From contig JBBHKE010000932.1 in NCBI GenBank assembly GCA_037447655.1, positions 360,479-420,000 of the forward strand: 59,522 nucleotides of DNA, written 5' to 3'. The position numbers and the translations under genes were made by a program. The notes below the pieces were generated by a model. It saw only the letters and a list, made by a program, of their open reading frames with translations, had not been told where the DNA came from and searched no databases. Numbering within the stretch: the first letter of the stretch is position 1; each line of letters opens with the position of its first letter. Of this stretch, positions 11,601 through 23,283 are shown one piece after another. Source of the DNA: Zygnema cylindricum (Eukaryota; Streptophyta; Zygnematophyceae; Zygnematales; Zygnemataceae).

Positions 11601-14600
11601 CTTGGTGTACTTTATCAAATACAAAATTTCACTTCAGCAGAAAGTGTTACAAAACACTACAATACAGCATAATTACTACAGACCATATTGATTCTCAGTC
11701 CCTATATTTGATGATTATGCACAAATTAGTGTTGATGACCGCGATTAAAACCCTTAAACCACACGTATCTTCTAAATTTGTGGAAAAGAAGAGATGCCCT
11801 GCAGGCTTCAGTCTTTGTACAGTCTTTTGCGTGAGTTTTCTAAGATTTATTAGGGTTTTCTAGATTGCCTGTTCTCCCATCGATACTACTGATGTGTAGA
11901 CACTAAATACAGTCACAAGGAGAGAAAGAGGGAGAGGGAGAGAAAGAGGGAGAACAAGACACAGTGTCACAAGTGGGACCAGCATCTTTCATCACCATTA
12001 GAGTGATCCATAAAAAATACTTTTGGTTCTTCACATGTCAACAAGCGGTTCACTAAGCCTTCCACCTATTAAAGTCAGCCAATTATTAGTGTAAATGTGG
12101 ATTTGGTGTCAATAACGCAAAATTAAGGGATAAAGTGACACTTTTATGGCCACTTAATGCGGAAAATTTAACATTATTAAATCAGTTTTGGGGCAAAAAA
12201 ACCCGCTGAATGAGTGTTATTACCTCTATTAGCGATGAAAGGTTTATTGTAATCAGTTTGTGCTAATTCGTCCGCTCTTAGACACCTTGAGCCTCAGACA
12301 AAACAGAGGGTAAACAGTAATCACAAATATAAATTAGCCGTAGTTCCAGAGTGATTGGTGAAAACTCAATCATCAAGCTGTAAATTATTATAGAAAACAT
12401 AAAACAACTGAAATCCCCACGAAAATTTCAAAGCTGTGGCTTGATGATTGAGTTTTCACCAATCACTCTGGAACTACGGCTAATTTAGATTTGTCATTAC
12501 TGTTTACCCTCTGTTTTCTCTGAGGTTCAAGGTATCTAAGACCGGTCGAATTAGCACAAGCTGATTACAATAACTTGCCTCTGTTTCTTTCTCTCCGGTT
12601 CTCCGTCTCTCCCTATCCTCTACCCTTCGTCTCACTCCCTGTCCCTCAACTCTCTTTCTCACTCAGATCCCTCCCTTTTGACAGTTGCTCCCATAATGCA
12701 AAATGGAGGATCAAATTAGAGTCCAACAATTGCAAAAAAAGGTTTGCGAGACATGTCAAAAGAAGCTTCTTCTAGTGCCTCCCTCTTTTGGGAGGTGGTC
12801 GGAGAGAGCGGGGGAGAGAGGGAGAGGGAGAGAGAGAGAAGGAGAGGGAGAGACATCAAGATGGTCGTTGCTAAGCGCTTACGAATAACAGCGTTTCCAT
12901 GCCTTTCACCCAAAAAAAGTACCATTGAAACCCTAAATCTGCAAAAATGATGGAGGCCGCTGACTCAATACACTGAAACTCTACGGACAAAAAAATGGGT
13001 GAGACATCTTTATGTGTGTATATGACTACACTGAATCTTAAACTAGTTTATACAGGAATTAGGATGGGAAATTTCTTAGTCCACACTAATTATCACGAAT
13101 GATAAAAAAAGTCCATGCACATTATATACATGGTTAAAATGTCCACCCATCACCATTAGAGTTGTGAATCATTAACATTAACAATTACGCTAAATTATGT
13201 ATTGCACACACAACTAAATAGTGTTTCAACACTTGCTTATTATGGCTTTGGGTTAAAAAAACACTCATTCGAATAGGAGAGACTAACTCTAATAACGATG
13301 GGCAGAATAATATTTTGCTTCTACACTATTTCATTATCCGTACTATAAAAAAATATTGATACTAATGTTCAAATCCGTACTCTAAATGAATAATTATTCA
13401 AATTTTCAAATGACACCAGTTGCCTTAAAATTCACACGATTTAAATACGCGTACCATCGTGCTATTTCCCAACCCCCCCCCCCCAAAAAAAGACTGGAAA
13501 AATTACTTTGGTGCACACTAACTACGATATTGAAAAATGACGTGTGCGGCCCACACTATTGAAAACGTAAGATATATATAATGGACGAAGAAATACTGTG
13601 GTATACACTGTATAATGTGTGAATAAAAAAGAAATCAATATGAAAAATATGATTATGGTCTAGTGTACTTCATTTAAATGTACACCGTGAATCGCCATTA
13701 GAATAAAAAATTGCTATCGTGAGGTTTACATCAGTGTTGTTTCTTTTGAATCAGTTCTGAATGCGGAACTGTTTAAAAGGTTTGTCAAGAATAAAATGAA
13801 GTGATATTTTAAGTTCTAATAGCTACACCGCTAATCGTTATTAGTGTTAATGTTTTTTCTGTCACTTAAAACAACTTTTCTCCATACACACTTGTCCGAT
13901 GTTAGATCCGACGGTTGCAATTGAAAAGTAAGATTCTCACCTTCTGATTGGCGGTCTCAAATTGAAAAAAGGACAAGTGTGTAAGGAGAAAAGATGTTTT
14001 AAGTGGCGAAAAAAACTTTAACACTAATAAAGATTAGCGGTGTAGTATTTAACAGCATCGATGTAGGGTTGTTAACGTTAATAACCATACACGGTGTCCC
14101 TTACATGAACTAGAGTGGACTGTTTTGAACTGACCTCATTTTTGAACTCATTTTTGAAGGAAGTGGCCATGAGCCTCCATGAGAAAGAAAGTTATTAAAT
14201 AGTTGTGAATTAAGTTTGGATTAGAGTTTACATGTATAGATAAGATGTACATATATAGATATGTATACGTGATGCGATGATGTAATAATGACCGGAAATG
14301 AATAAAGATGAATAAAGAGGGAAGGAAGAAAAGCTTACATCCTTATCTTTGTCAAATTTCCAATCGTACTCAGCAACAATCTGTGCACACATCAAACCCC
14401 CGAGTAATAAGAAAATTCTTTCTAAATTAACACTCTTATTCGCTGTACCATCTCAAAAACAGATATCATACATCAAAGTTCATAAAATTAAACTTCAGCT
14501 CTAGCTTTAGTTTATACACATCGATCTTGAAAGTGTTAATATTTAAAAGCTCGGATAAAAAGGGATGCTTAAAGATGTTTATTTTCTCCTTCCCCCAACC

Positions 14601-16861
14601 CCCCCTCCCTTCTCTCCCCTCCCCCCCCACCCCAAAAAAAACATACCGGCGGAGTTCCTTTCTCGCCATACTCGTATATAATGGAAAGACCTGTGTCAAA
14701 CTCTACTTCCTCCTCCTGGTCCGGCTTAAACATATCTGTGATTTATATAAACCCCATTATAACAAAATCAGTAATTCGAATCCAAACCTTCTCAAATCTT
14801 TTAAGTGAACCTAAAACTTAACACTTAAAACCTTAAACACAAAACCTGAATCCGAGAACCTAAAACACAAAAACCTAGAATCTCGACCTCCTATTTGGTT
14901 CGACAGAGGCATGTGAAACAAAAAAAAAAAAAAAATCTTTTAAAGCAAGACTTGACAGAAGAAGAAGAAGAAAATAGACTCACAAGGGAGAAGGTAGTCA
15001 TATTTATGCATCTTTTCCTCATTTATGCGTTTCAACGCCGCTCTGGTATAGAACAAATCCCTCCCCCCTCCACCCGAAAAAAAATATTGAGAGAAAAAAG
15101 AATAAACATATCTATCATGACGTTTGCAAATTATTAAGTGAAAAACAAACATATATATCATGACATTTGCAAATCTCTACGTGAAGTTCGCATGAAGAGG
15201 GATGATATTTTGCGAAGATTGTTAAGTGATTCTAAAAAGTCAGGCCTTGTTACCACACCTATTAACTTAAAAGTTGTTTTCCCCTTTTCCCTTTCGAACG
15301 ACAAAATAAAAGATTGGAGGTTGACGATGATCATAAAAAACAAAAAAAGTGAAAAAAAGAAAGAAAGTAAAAGCAAAGTGAAGCTGTCATACTTGCGCTG
15401 TGTACACCTTATAACATGAATTTTTGTGTCCTTAATTCGTTCCACAGGCTTATTCCTGAAAAAGAAAAGAAAAAAAAAACATATTTTAATTCGTTTGTTT
15501 CATTATGTTTGCAATTTTTGGCCCGATGAAATTGATAATTTTCTGCGAGAAAATCCACAGCGAAAATATGCAGTATATTTAAACATTGGGATTAAAAAGG
15601 AATATAACAAACATTCTTAAGGGAAAAAAGCATTCAAATCGTACTCATCGTCGGGTATGAAAGGAACCCAGGCCATCTTCATCGACTTCATGGATACAAT
15701 CTCTTCTTCTACCCTTTGAACAGATTTTACTCCAAGTTTATCCGATGGAGGAATGGGAGAAACCACCTGTAAAACAGGAAAATAAGACACTAGATTATCA
15801 ACCACTGAAAATAAATCATCAATCTTTTTGTGTACCACAAACAATGTAGAAACTTCACAAGTTTGGAGAAATTATTGCGTTAAACAGACGATGTAACACA
15901 AGTTACATGCACGTGTAACAAGCTTGTTTGAGATGTTTTAAACAACATCAATAATCATCAAAATCCAAACATAATAATAGTCGTTGCATAACAATGCAAA
16001 AAATAAACAGCATATTTTATCGACTTGAATATTAACGCAAAAGGTTCTTGATAATTCAGCGAAACAAGTTGCTTTTTGTGGCAAATCATGAAAGCCTAAG
16101 AAAAAGAGACTCACCGCTATGATCGCCGGGACATGAATTACGTGGCCTAATGACTTGATATGTTGAGCTGAAAACGAAAAAGAACCCCATAAAAACCATC
16201 AGATTTTCATTTGCTATCTACATTAATTGAATCCACAATCCACAATCCTCACAATTGAAAACCATTTGCAAACGCAATTCAACTGTCGGAAAAACTTTAT
16301 TAGTACACAAAAAGGGTGATATAGATCCATTATTTTTTTTTTATTTTTTTTACTTACGTTCTGTGCAACCAAATAACCACACCGTCTGACCATGAAGAAT
16401 ACCCCCAGGCTCAAAAGCTTCCTGCAAAGGTCCAGAAAACGACAACATTAGAGCAAAGAAGGGATGTCACAAGAGGAGATGTAACTCTCTATCAAAAAAC
16501 AAGCATTATTGCTGATCCATAAAGAAAACATTAACCAAAATAAAATAAGATAAAAAACAACACAGTGATAGAGTTTCTTACTTCGAGCTCGGTAAACTCC
16601 CAACCCATGTGGTGAACTTTGTCGATTTGATCCCACTGTATACAAGCAAAAGGGTAAATATGAGAACAAAAAGGCACTACAAATGAGGCTCAGTTCAAAA
16701 CAGATAGCAGGTGGACAAGAATGTGATTACTTATTGGAAAGACATGTCCCTGACATGTCTTTCCAACTGTTTAAAAACACATGGAAAACTCAGTTTGAAT
16801 AAAAAAAAGCAAACATTCTCACCTCAACGCCAACTGGAAAAGCTTCTTTCCATAAGTTTTC
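8679..16861 (-). CDS. HIT4: HEAT INTOLERANT 4 (HIT4)-like nuclear protein, first coding exon(s) not located
   Basis: Thirteen exons join in unbroken phase: 16861-16823, 16635-16582, 16421-16358, 16167-16115, 15766-15645, 15455-15393, 15042-14984, 14735-14647, 14380-14339, 10997-10932, 10528-10481, 9725-9597, 9191-8679 (446 residues plus a missing N-terminus). The family signature is clear in order: LWKEAFPVGVEWDQIDKVHH, VWLFGCTEPQHIKS, IPPSDKLGVKSVQR, MKMAWVPFIPDDE, RCTQRK, MKVYKFYPSASENTPD and FVNRYYGKAH. Arabidopsis HIT4 is a chromatin-associated nuclear protein needed for heat-induced chromocentre decondensation; that function is assumed here only by homology. Unusually, about 155 residues follow the motif at which known plant proteins normally end: a proline patch, about nine 7-residue repeats of the type EGVNGST, and a terminal basic KKRKV signal. 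Family assignment rests on remembered homologues. A Lys-rich N-terminal exon is expected upstream. Confidence 0.85.
8817..9020 (-). repeat. 21-bp coding minisatellite (7-residue repeats) in last HIT4 exon
   Basis: On the minus strand successive 7-residue units read EGVSGST, EGVNGQT, EGVNGST, ERVNEPM, EGVKEPT, AGLNGEM, EGVNGSI, ERADEPT. The underlying DNA repeats every 21 bases with no frame loss, so copy number can change without breaking the protein. Confidence 0.88.
9290..9505. mobile_element. TA-flanked TIR MITE, copy A1 (HIT4 intron)
   Basis: About 70-bp terminal inverted repeats starting TACCGCTAAACGC and ending GATTTGTGGTG, flanked by TA on both sides (9288-9289, 9506-9507). It is the same size and design as 13826-14042 and 57976-58200. 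A TA target duplication suggests a Tc1/mariner-like origin; that superfamily call is inference. Confidence 0.82.
10262..10460. repeat. C/T-only microsatellite in HIT4 intron
   Basis: About 200 bases of almost pure CCCCTC/CTCCCT, between exons 10528-10481 and 9725-9597. It gives a spurious Gly/Arg/Glu-rich frame on the minus strand. Confidence 0.9.
11158..11396. mobile_element. TA-flanked TIR MITE, diverged copy
   Basis: Left end ACATCGTTATTAGAG and right end AACAACGGCGGGCAGTGTA are inverted relatives of the A-family ends. Internal sequence is AT-rich and non-coding. Confidence 0.55.
12243..12573. mobile_element. Foldback MITE: 136-bp arms, 60-bp loop
   Basis: Left arm 12243-12378 is an inverted, near-identical copy of right arm 12439-12573 (for example TTGGTGAAAACTCAATCATC and its complement). 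The transcript of this intron would form a long hairpin. No open frame; target duplication not resolved. Confidence 0.92.
13826..14042. mobile_element. TA-flanked TIR MITE, copy A2 (HIT4 intron)
   Basis: 217 bp, ends CACCGCTAATCGTTATTAG and its inverted partner, TA at 13824-13825 and 14043-14044. The arms share the ACACTTGTCC / GGACAAGTGTG inner border with copy A1. Non-autonomous, no open frame. Confidence 0.88.
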
Positions 16862-18161
16862 CTGCCAAAGAAAAATTATGATCAGCATAAGATCTTGGTA
16901 TTTTCAAAAAACTTGTTATGAACAACAAAAGTGAATTCATCTCACTTAATTGTCATACCAGGAAGATAACTACTGTTCTCACACTAGCTGACCCGCTGAC
17001 CCGTTATAGACAGGAACACATATACCGTTGTTACTAGACTAAATGTAGAAGTTTAGAGAGCTAGAATGTGTCGCGTGCTTTGGTTGCCACAACTATTTCC
17101 AAACAAAGCAACTTAGTTGCTTCTGTTTTTTAAAACATCAATCCTTAGTCTTGCACAGCCTAAAAATAGAAAATTTACAGTGATTAACAGCAAAAAGGGA
17201 GCCTGAAACCTAATCAGTTTAACAGTTTCTAAGAATTTCAACAAATGTAGGAAGAATAAACAGAAACGAAAACAACAACATATTATGAGCTCGGGACTAA
17301 CAATACGTTTTTATTACTTTATATTGTGTTTTTTTTGTTTTTTATACATATAATATATAAAAACCCATAACATTCCTGTGAATATAAAAAAAGACAAATG
17401 GCGCAAGTGTAGATATTCTACAATGTAACAACCTAAACGTAATAGCAGAACAATCCACGATCATGGAAACACAAAAATGCATACTACAACAAAATAAAGA
17501 CACTTAAAAACCATAGTAAACAGATCCAGACTCGTCTTATGTCATTCAAAAAGTTACAGTTGTTCAACAATCTAAGGTGAATTTGCACGCAACAGTGGTA
17601 AAGCAACTGAGACTCAGAGAAATAATCAATATTACTGTTGACATCTAGGAAAATTGAAAAAGACAAAATACATCGGCTTAAAAACTTTGCCTGTTCAACA
17701 GACACCGTAACCTACTAGGTTGAATACCAAAATTTATCACTGCAGAAGTTTAAAAACATTTTGTCATTTTCAGAAGGCAAGAATCTGGAAAGGAATCACA
17801 ACCTAATTTGCTGTGATGCTGAATATACAGGAAGGGGGAGAGGGAGGACGGAAAGGGAGAGCGTAGAATGGGGGGAGTTGGAGAGGGAGAGGGAGAGGGA
17901 GAGGGAGAGGGAGAGGGAGAGGGAGAGTGATTAGAAGAAATTTCGAGTGGTTTAAAGAAAGGTTCACAGAGAGAGTTACTCACCATTATGAGAAAACACA
18001 AAAATACTCGAAGGAAGGAATTCGAAACAAAAGCAAAAAAACGGAAACCAAAACAAACAAAAGGAAAGCAGAAGGATGAACGAAGGGATAGCAGAAAGGA
18101 AAGCGGAAACGAAGGGGAAAGGATGAACAAAAGGAAACCAGGAGTCTGCAGGAAGATAGTA
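16862..18161 (-). other. Upstream region of HIT4-like gene: missing first exon and likely promoter
   Basis: The exon at 16861 starts inside the conserved domain, so at least one further coding exon should lie here. A candidate start is the ATG complementary to 17984-17986, followed at once by donor GTGAGT, which would make a first exon contributing one codon. I could not find a convincing Lys-rich second exon. Confidence 0.35.
17824..17930. repeat. (GGGAGA)n microsatellite
   Basis: Purine-only run of GAGAGG-type hexamers, about eight perfect units at 17880-17928, in the HIT4 upstream region. Confidence 0.92.
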
Positions 18162-18169
18162 CTCTAAAT

Positions 18170-18445
18170 CATAGTTTAAAAGTAGGCGTTTTTATGGTAG
18201 GCCTTTGGTCGGCGCCTTTATCGTAAGTTGTGTTATGGGCTTTTCATGTGATCTTCTTAGATCGCTACTTTGATCAGAGACCGTCCGATCGACCGAATCT
18301 GACGGTGTAAATAACATTTTTTGGTCCGAATGTTTTAATTGGTCCGAATAGGTCCGAATACAATATGGGTCTTAAGGTCATATTGTATGTTTTGCGTACA
18401 ATAGGCATATTGTATGGGCCTACTTTCACCTACTTTTGAACTATG
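18170..18445. mobile_element. hAT-like MITE, copy H1, with 8-bp TSD CTCTAAAT
   Basis: Terminal inverted repeats CATAGTTTAAAAGTAGG and CCTACTTTTGAACTATG. Direct 8-bp duplications CTCTAAAT lie at 18162-18169 and 18446-18453. Eight-base duplications with CA..TG ends are the hallmark of hAT elements. 276 bp, no transposase. Confidence 0.93.
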
Positions 18446-18618
18446 CTCTAAATCAGTAAATCACTAAATTGGATATCTTAGGGATGCTATGTGGACACCC
18501 AAACTGAAAGTGAACACCCTTCAGAAAATCCGTACGAAAATATACATAACTAGGGCACTTATTGCGCCATGAGGGGTGTCCAACCCAACCTCGTGAAAAA
18601 TATTGCATCCGTGCTGAC

Positions 18619-19259
18619 CATAGTTCAAAAGTAGGCGTTTTTATTGTAGGCCTTTGGTAGGCGCACAAAACTTGGCACTAAACTCGCGTAGAGTAGGCAT
18701 ATTGTATGGGTGTGAGTTGCGGACACTCTTGTACGATCGTACGAATATGACGTATGATCATATTACAGCGCACGCCACCTGACGAAATTTTTTAGCGAAC
18801 TGACGCGGCGTAGGATGACATTCCGCCGGAAAAAAAACCCGGAAAAAAAAAAAAAAAACGCGGACGGGCAACCTGGTTGGTCAATTTGAGGCTTTATTTA
18901 GTGTGGCCTTCAAAATTGCAGACGCTAATATGACAAATTGTCCTATCGTAAGTTGTGTTATGGGCTTTTCATGTGATCTTCTTAAGATCGCAACTTTGAT
19001 CAGTGACCGTCCGATTGTCTAAATCTGACGGTTGAAATAAAAAACACCTCAAAATTCACGGAAAAAACATTTTTTATCCGATTTTTTTTCAAAATTTAGA
19101 CATGCCGTTTAATTCTCTATCGATCGATGTGCAACTCAACCCTCTTAACCTTTTTTTTCATTTTTCGACCAATACAATATGGGTCTTAAGGGCATATTGT
19201 ATGTTTTGCATACAATAGGCATACGGTATGGGCCTACTTTCACCTACTTTTGAACTATG
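18619..19259. mobile_element. hAT-like MITE, copy H2 (long form), with 8-bp TSD GTGCTGAC
   Basis: Same TIRs as H1. Duplications GTGCTGAC lie at 18611-18618 and 19260-19267. 641 bp because of an internal section not in H1, including a GTTATGGGCTTTTCATGTGA block present twice in the family and an A-rich tract near 18840. No transposase frame. Confidence 0.93.
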
Positions 19260-19446
19260 GTGCTGACGGCCGTAAACATCTTCTATTGCGACTCCGACAA
19301 CGCGCGTGGAGACGCGACCAATAAGTGAGAAGGAAAAAAACTTTTGATACGATGGTGCCGGCTATGTAGCGTTCCCTTATATATATTATATTTATAGTGA
19401 CGTCATACTTTATGTGCTATAACACTTTTCAGTGTTTTCATTATTA

Positions 19447-20243
19447 GGGTGCGTCTCCATGTGCCAAAGTAAGGGTTTTTTTCTGTCGTTTTCCTGTAAA
19501 ACTTAGAGCCGTATCGCGTAAGTTTCAGCCGTACAAAAAAATAGAAAAAAGGAGAAGTACATTTTGCGTCATCATCGAATTTAAGATGTACTACATGTTG
19601 TCGTCTTGTGTTCTCACGGCCACACCAAAAAACGTCATCTTCAAACTTTTCTTTTAAACACAAGGCCGATGTGTGTTAAAACAAAGTATTCTCGAAAAAC
19701 AAATAAGAACACGTATACGCAAGTGTACAAAAAAGAAATTTCAAAAATTTCCAATTATTTCAAAAATTTCAAACAAATTCAAGCGACGGCGAAAGGTACA
19801 CTATTCGTTATGTTTTGTCCGTTTGCGTTCAGGTACAACGAGGCAAAGTACACAAATTGTTTAGTTTTGTCCGTTTGCGCTTGGTACAAATTTTATTTCG
19901 CCAGGGGTCTCAAGATTCCGAGGCCATTTCAGGTAGAGCGGACAGGCGACGCAAAGGCATCTTCTTCAACCGTGAAAGGGCACAGGCTGGAAGGCGGCAC
20001 GTCTACAATGTCACGAAAACTCATGCGACGTCACAAGCAGTTACAAAAAATAACGTGCGTCATCACAGATTGTAGACGTTGACAGCCGTCACGGGCATTG
20101 TCAGCGTATACAATCGTCACACCCTTAAGTAACTATGTCGTTGTTAGCTTGTTACACATAGGGACACCTGAAATCCGGGTCCGCCGGATTTGCGCTAAAA
20201 AACAAAGTATTTCACTAAGTTACAAGTACATGGAGACGCACCC
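19447..20243. mobile_element. PIF/Harbinger-like TIR element, copy P1, TSD TTA, with conserved short ORF
   Basis: 797 bp with inverted ends GGGTGCGTCTCCATGTGCC and TACATGGAGACGCACCC, flanked by TTA at 19444-19446 and 20244-20246. The 3-bp TWA duplication and G-rich ends fit PIF/Harbinger or Tourist elements. A 158-codon frame (19606-20082, +) ends in HKQLQKITCVITDC and resembles the frame in copies at 21139-21663 and 57177-57729. It does not look like a transposase. Confidence 0.82.
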
Positions 20244-20446
20244 TTAGTTCCTGTACTTTACTGCAAGCCAAAATGACGCCTTCATACCAAATAGTCGGTT
20301 CGTTTCGTTCACGCTGAATAAAATTGAAATCGGCGCTGTGCCACGTCACCAACCCTGGAAGGGCGATCACCTCTGTCACACATTACCGTTGACAATTTTG
20401 AATTTTCTTTTTCCTTTTCTTCGGCCTCCCACGGCCTCCTCGATGG

Positions 20447-20497
20447 AGTACAGTACAGTACAGTACTCACACTTCAAGACTACAGTACAGTATTACC
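20447..20497. repeat. TACAG tandem motifs
   Basis: Repeated ACAGTACAGTACAGTAC motifs. The same pentamer builds the minisatellite before the GT43 gene and recurs at 58310-58340. Confidence 0.6.
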
Positions 20498-20579
20498 GTA
20501 GACTATGAAATTATGAATAGCTAAATACGATTCGTCGCGCTTAATACGAAATTGCAGTAATACTGGAAGCATGCAATAG

Positions 20580-20905
20580 TATTGTGCATCGAGTTACATC
20601 CTATCGCGATATATTCAATATCGATACGGTCAGTTATCGAACGTTGCGGGTTCCCGATGTATCGCTCCGGCACCAGCAAAAAAATATTTCGATATATCGG
20701 TTTTGGCGGGGGGTGTTGTTGTTTTCACAATCCGGTACGTGAAAATAACAATACAAGTGCACTATCTGTACCATACAGTTATCGCGATGATTATTGCCCG
20801 ATAATTGCCAGTTTATCTTACCGATGTATTGGCAATTCATCGCGATGGTTACCTCGCCCACATGCCATGGCGATATATTGGATATCTTTAGGTCAAAAAG
20901 GTACA
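20580..20905. other. TATCG/CGATA-rich palindromic segment
   Basis: Dense short palindromes such as CGATATATCG and TATCGCGAT. A similar stretch lies at 43228-43385. No coding potential supported; possibly parts of one repeat family. Confidence 0.4.
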
Positions 20906-21033
20906 GGTCGGATATCGGTAAAAGGCTACTAAAGTACTAATACACAACACTACAGAACTATAGCATGTAACAGTGACCACACGGGCAGGTACCATACGGA
21001 ATATAACCGATTTATTGGGTTTTGACAAGTTAG

Positions 21034-21814
21034 TGGTGCGTCTCCATGTACTTGAAACTTATAGAATTTACTTTGTTTTTTAGCGCATATCCGGCGGAGC
21101 CGGATTTCGAGTGTCCCCATGTGTACCAGACGAAGTTGTCACTTAAAGGCATGACAATTATATACGTCGACAATGCCCGTGACGACTGTCAACAATGTAC
21201 AATCTGTGATGACGCACGTTATATTTTGTAACTGCTTGTGACGTCGCATGACTTTTGGTGACATTGTAGACGTACCACCTTCCAGCCTGTGTCGTTTCAC
21301 CGTTGAAGAAGATGTAATTTGCCTTTGAGTCTCTTGTCCGCTCGACATGAAATGGCATCGGATCTTGAGACCCCTGGCGAAATAAAATTCGTACCATGCG
21401 CAAACGGACAAAACCAAACAAATTGTGTACTTTGCTTTGTCGTACCTGAACGCAAACGGACAAAACATAGCGGATCGTGCACTTTTTGTCGTCGCTTTAA
21501 TTCTTTTGAAATTTCTCGAACAAATTTTACACGTGCGCATACGCGTTTCTATTTGTTTTTCGATAATTATTTGTTTTAAAACACATCTTCCCTGTGTTTT
21601 AAATAAAATTTTGAAGATGACGTTTTTTTGCGTGGCCGTGGGTCGAAGAACACAAAACGGCAACTTGTATTACATCTTAAATCCGATGATGACGCAAGAT
21701 GTACTTCTCATTTTCTCTATATTTTTGTACTGTTGAAACTTACGCGGTACGACTCTACGTTTTACAAGAAAACGACAGAAAAAAACCCTTACTTAGGCAC
21801 ATGGAGACGCACCC
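21034..21814. mobile_element. PIF/Harbinger-like TIR element, copy P2 (inverted relative to P1)
   Basis: Ends GGTGCGTCTCCATGTAC and GCACATGGAGACGCACCC. Target duplication not preserved (TAG against TTG). A 174-codon frame on the minus strand (21663-21139) runs through nearly the whole interior and parallels the P1 frame: shared blocks MFCPFAFRY, CLVLSVCAWY, FYFARGLKI, HRLEGGTSTMS, ITCVITDC. Confidence 0.82.
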
Positions 21815-22087
21815 TTGGGTTCCGACTCATCCGCCCAAATTAGGTTGGAAGCTACAGCAAGGGTAACCCCCTTCGTTACGGCTAAAAACAAAACATTCGC
21901 CCAATATAATCTTGTTATTTGCTGCCATTGCTACAGTACCTACGGCATGTTTACGAAGGCCTCTTCGTTACAACGACGATTTTACCCTAGAATTGGAGAC
22001 TAGTACCGTACGTTATACGGTACAATACACTGTGTATCGTTATTACCGTCAAGAAATTATAACCGTGGAGTTTTTATTAGTTTGAAT

Positions 22088-22393
22088 CATAGTTCAAAAG
22101 AAGGTGAAATTAGGCCCATACAATTTGCCTATTGTATGCAAAACATACAATATGACCTTAAGACCCATATTGTATTCGGACCTATTCGGACCAATTTAAA
22201 CATCCAGACCAAAAATTGGACCAATTAAAACATTCGGACCAAAAACTTTTATTTACACCGTCAAATTTGGACGATCGGACGGTCGTTGATCAAAGTAGCG
22301 ATCTAAGAAGATCACATGAAAAGCCCATAACACAGCTTACGATAAAGGCGCCAACCAAAGGCCTACCATAAAAACGCATACTTTTGAACTATG
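22088..22393. mobile_element. hAT-like MITE, copy H3, with 8-bp TSD GTTTGAAT
   Basis: Ends CATAGTTCAAAAG and CTTTTGAACTATG. Duplications GTTTGAAT at 22080-22087 and 22394-22401. Opposite orientation to H1. 306 bp, non-coding. Confidence 0.93.
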
Positions 22394-22702
22394 GTTTGAA
22401 TTCAGTGCTCAATAACGTGGCTTATTTTTAACCGTTCATGTAATTTGTTTAAAAAAAAAATGTTTTGCATAAACTACAGTACTGTACTGTATTGCACTGG
22501 TTGCTATGTGAAAAGTCTTTATTGTGGAGATGTATATGAACATCCTTACTTCTGCCGGTTGGCGGTTTTCAAATGCAAATCGGACGTGTGCGCATGAAGA
22601 TCGGACGTGTTCGGCAAAAATTAATCAACGATAATAGTGAATCAGCGCAGTTGATTCACTGTTAGCGTTGATTAATTTTTGTACACAATGCACAATACAG
22701 TA

Positions 22703-23281
22703 CACCGTGAATCGCTATCACACCGTCAATCGCTACTAGGGTAGAAGTTTCTTTAGCGTATATGAATAATTACCGTGGTTTACGCTAATTAATAATTTCA
22801 AAATTTTGAAAAAAAACTTACATTCTAATTGTTTAATAATTATAATTTGGGTCTTTGAAAAAGGAAAATGTCGGTTGCAAACATGCTTACACTAATATAG
22901 GTAGTTGTACAAAATCTGACAAATCGTACACAAATCGTACGTTCACACAGTCGAAACGTGGTTGCTGGACGAACATGTGCGAACGTGATATTTGACAACC
23001 CGATTATATCCCCTTTTTAGAGCGCACATTCTCATGCGTCCGCGGTTACTAAAACTCATTAATTATACTTTTTCACTTAAAAATGTACAATTTTGTTTGG
23101 TCTGACACTTTTCGTACACCACACTAATTAAATGATGACATACTTCCGTTTTGTGCGGTAAGAAAAAAATAACCCTAAATAGAGTAAAGAAAAAAATAGA
23201 ATGAACTACGCTAATGGAGAATAAAAAATAAAGAAAGCTGGACGGAATTAGCGTACACTACGCTAATAGCGATTGGCGGTG
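22703..23281. mobile_element. TA-flanked TIR element, copy B1 (579 bp)
   Basis: Left end CACCGTGAATCGCTAT and right end CTAATAGCGATTGGCGGTG, with TA at 22701-22702 and 23282-23283. The interior (about 22920-22990) is shared, inverted, with the element at 38772-39324. No open frame. Confidence 0.78.
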
Positions 23282-23283
23282 TA

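Larger units (their letters stand above)
10998..14338 (-). other. 3.3-kb HIT4 intron filled with TIR elements
   Basis: The largest intron of the gene, several times longer than the others. It contains at least four TIR-type insertions (11158-11396, about 11985-12235, 12243-12573, 13826-14042), a further CCCATCACCATTAG / CTAATAACGATGGG pair (about 13143-13310), and GA-rich runs at 11920-11955 and 12805-12855. No coding sequence is supported inside. Confidence 0.75.

Noticed and set aside
15138-15419. Plus-strand 93-codon frame with basic composition
   Set aside because: It is the antisense of the HIT4 exon 15455-15393 and its flanking intron.
17750-18130. 126-codon minus-strand frame with a SPSPSP run
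   Set aside because: Driven by the GAGAGG microsatellite; shows no similarity to the HIT4 N-terminus that should lie in this area.
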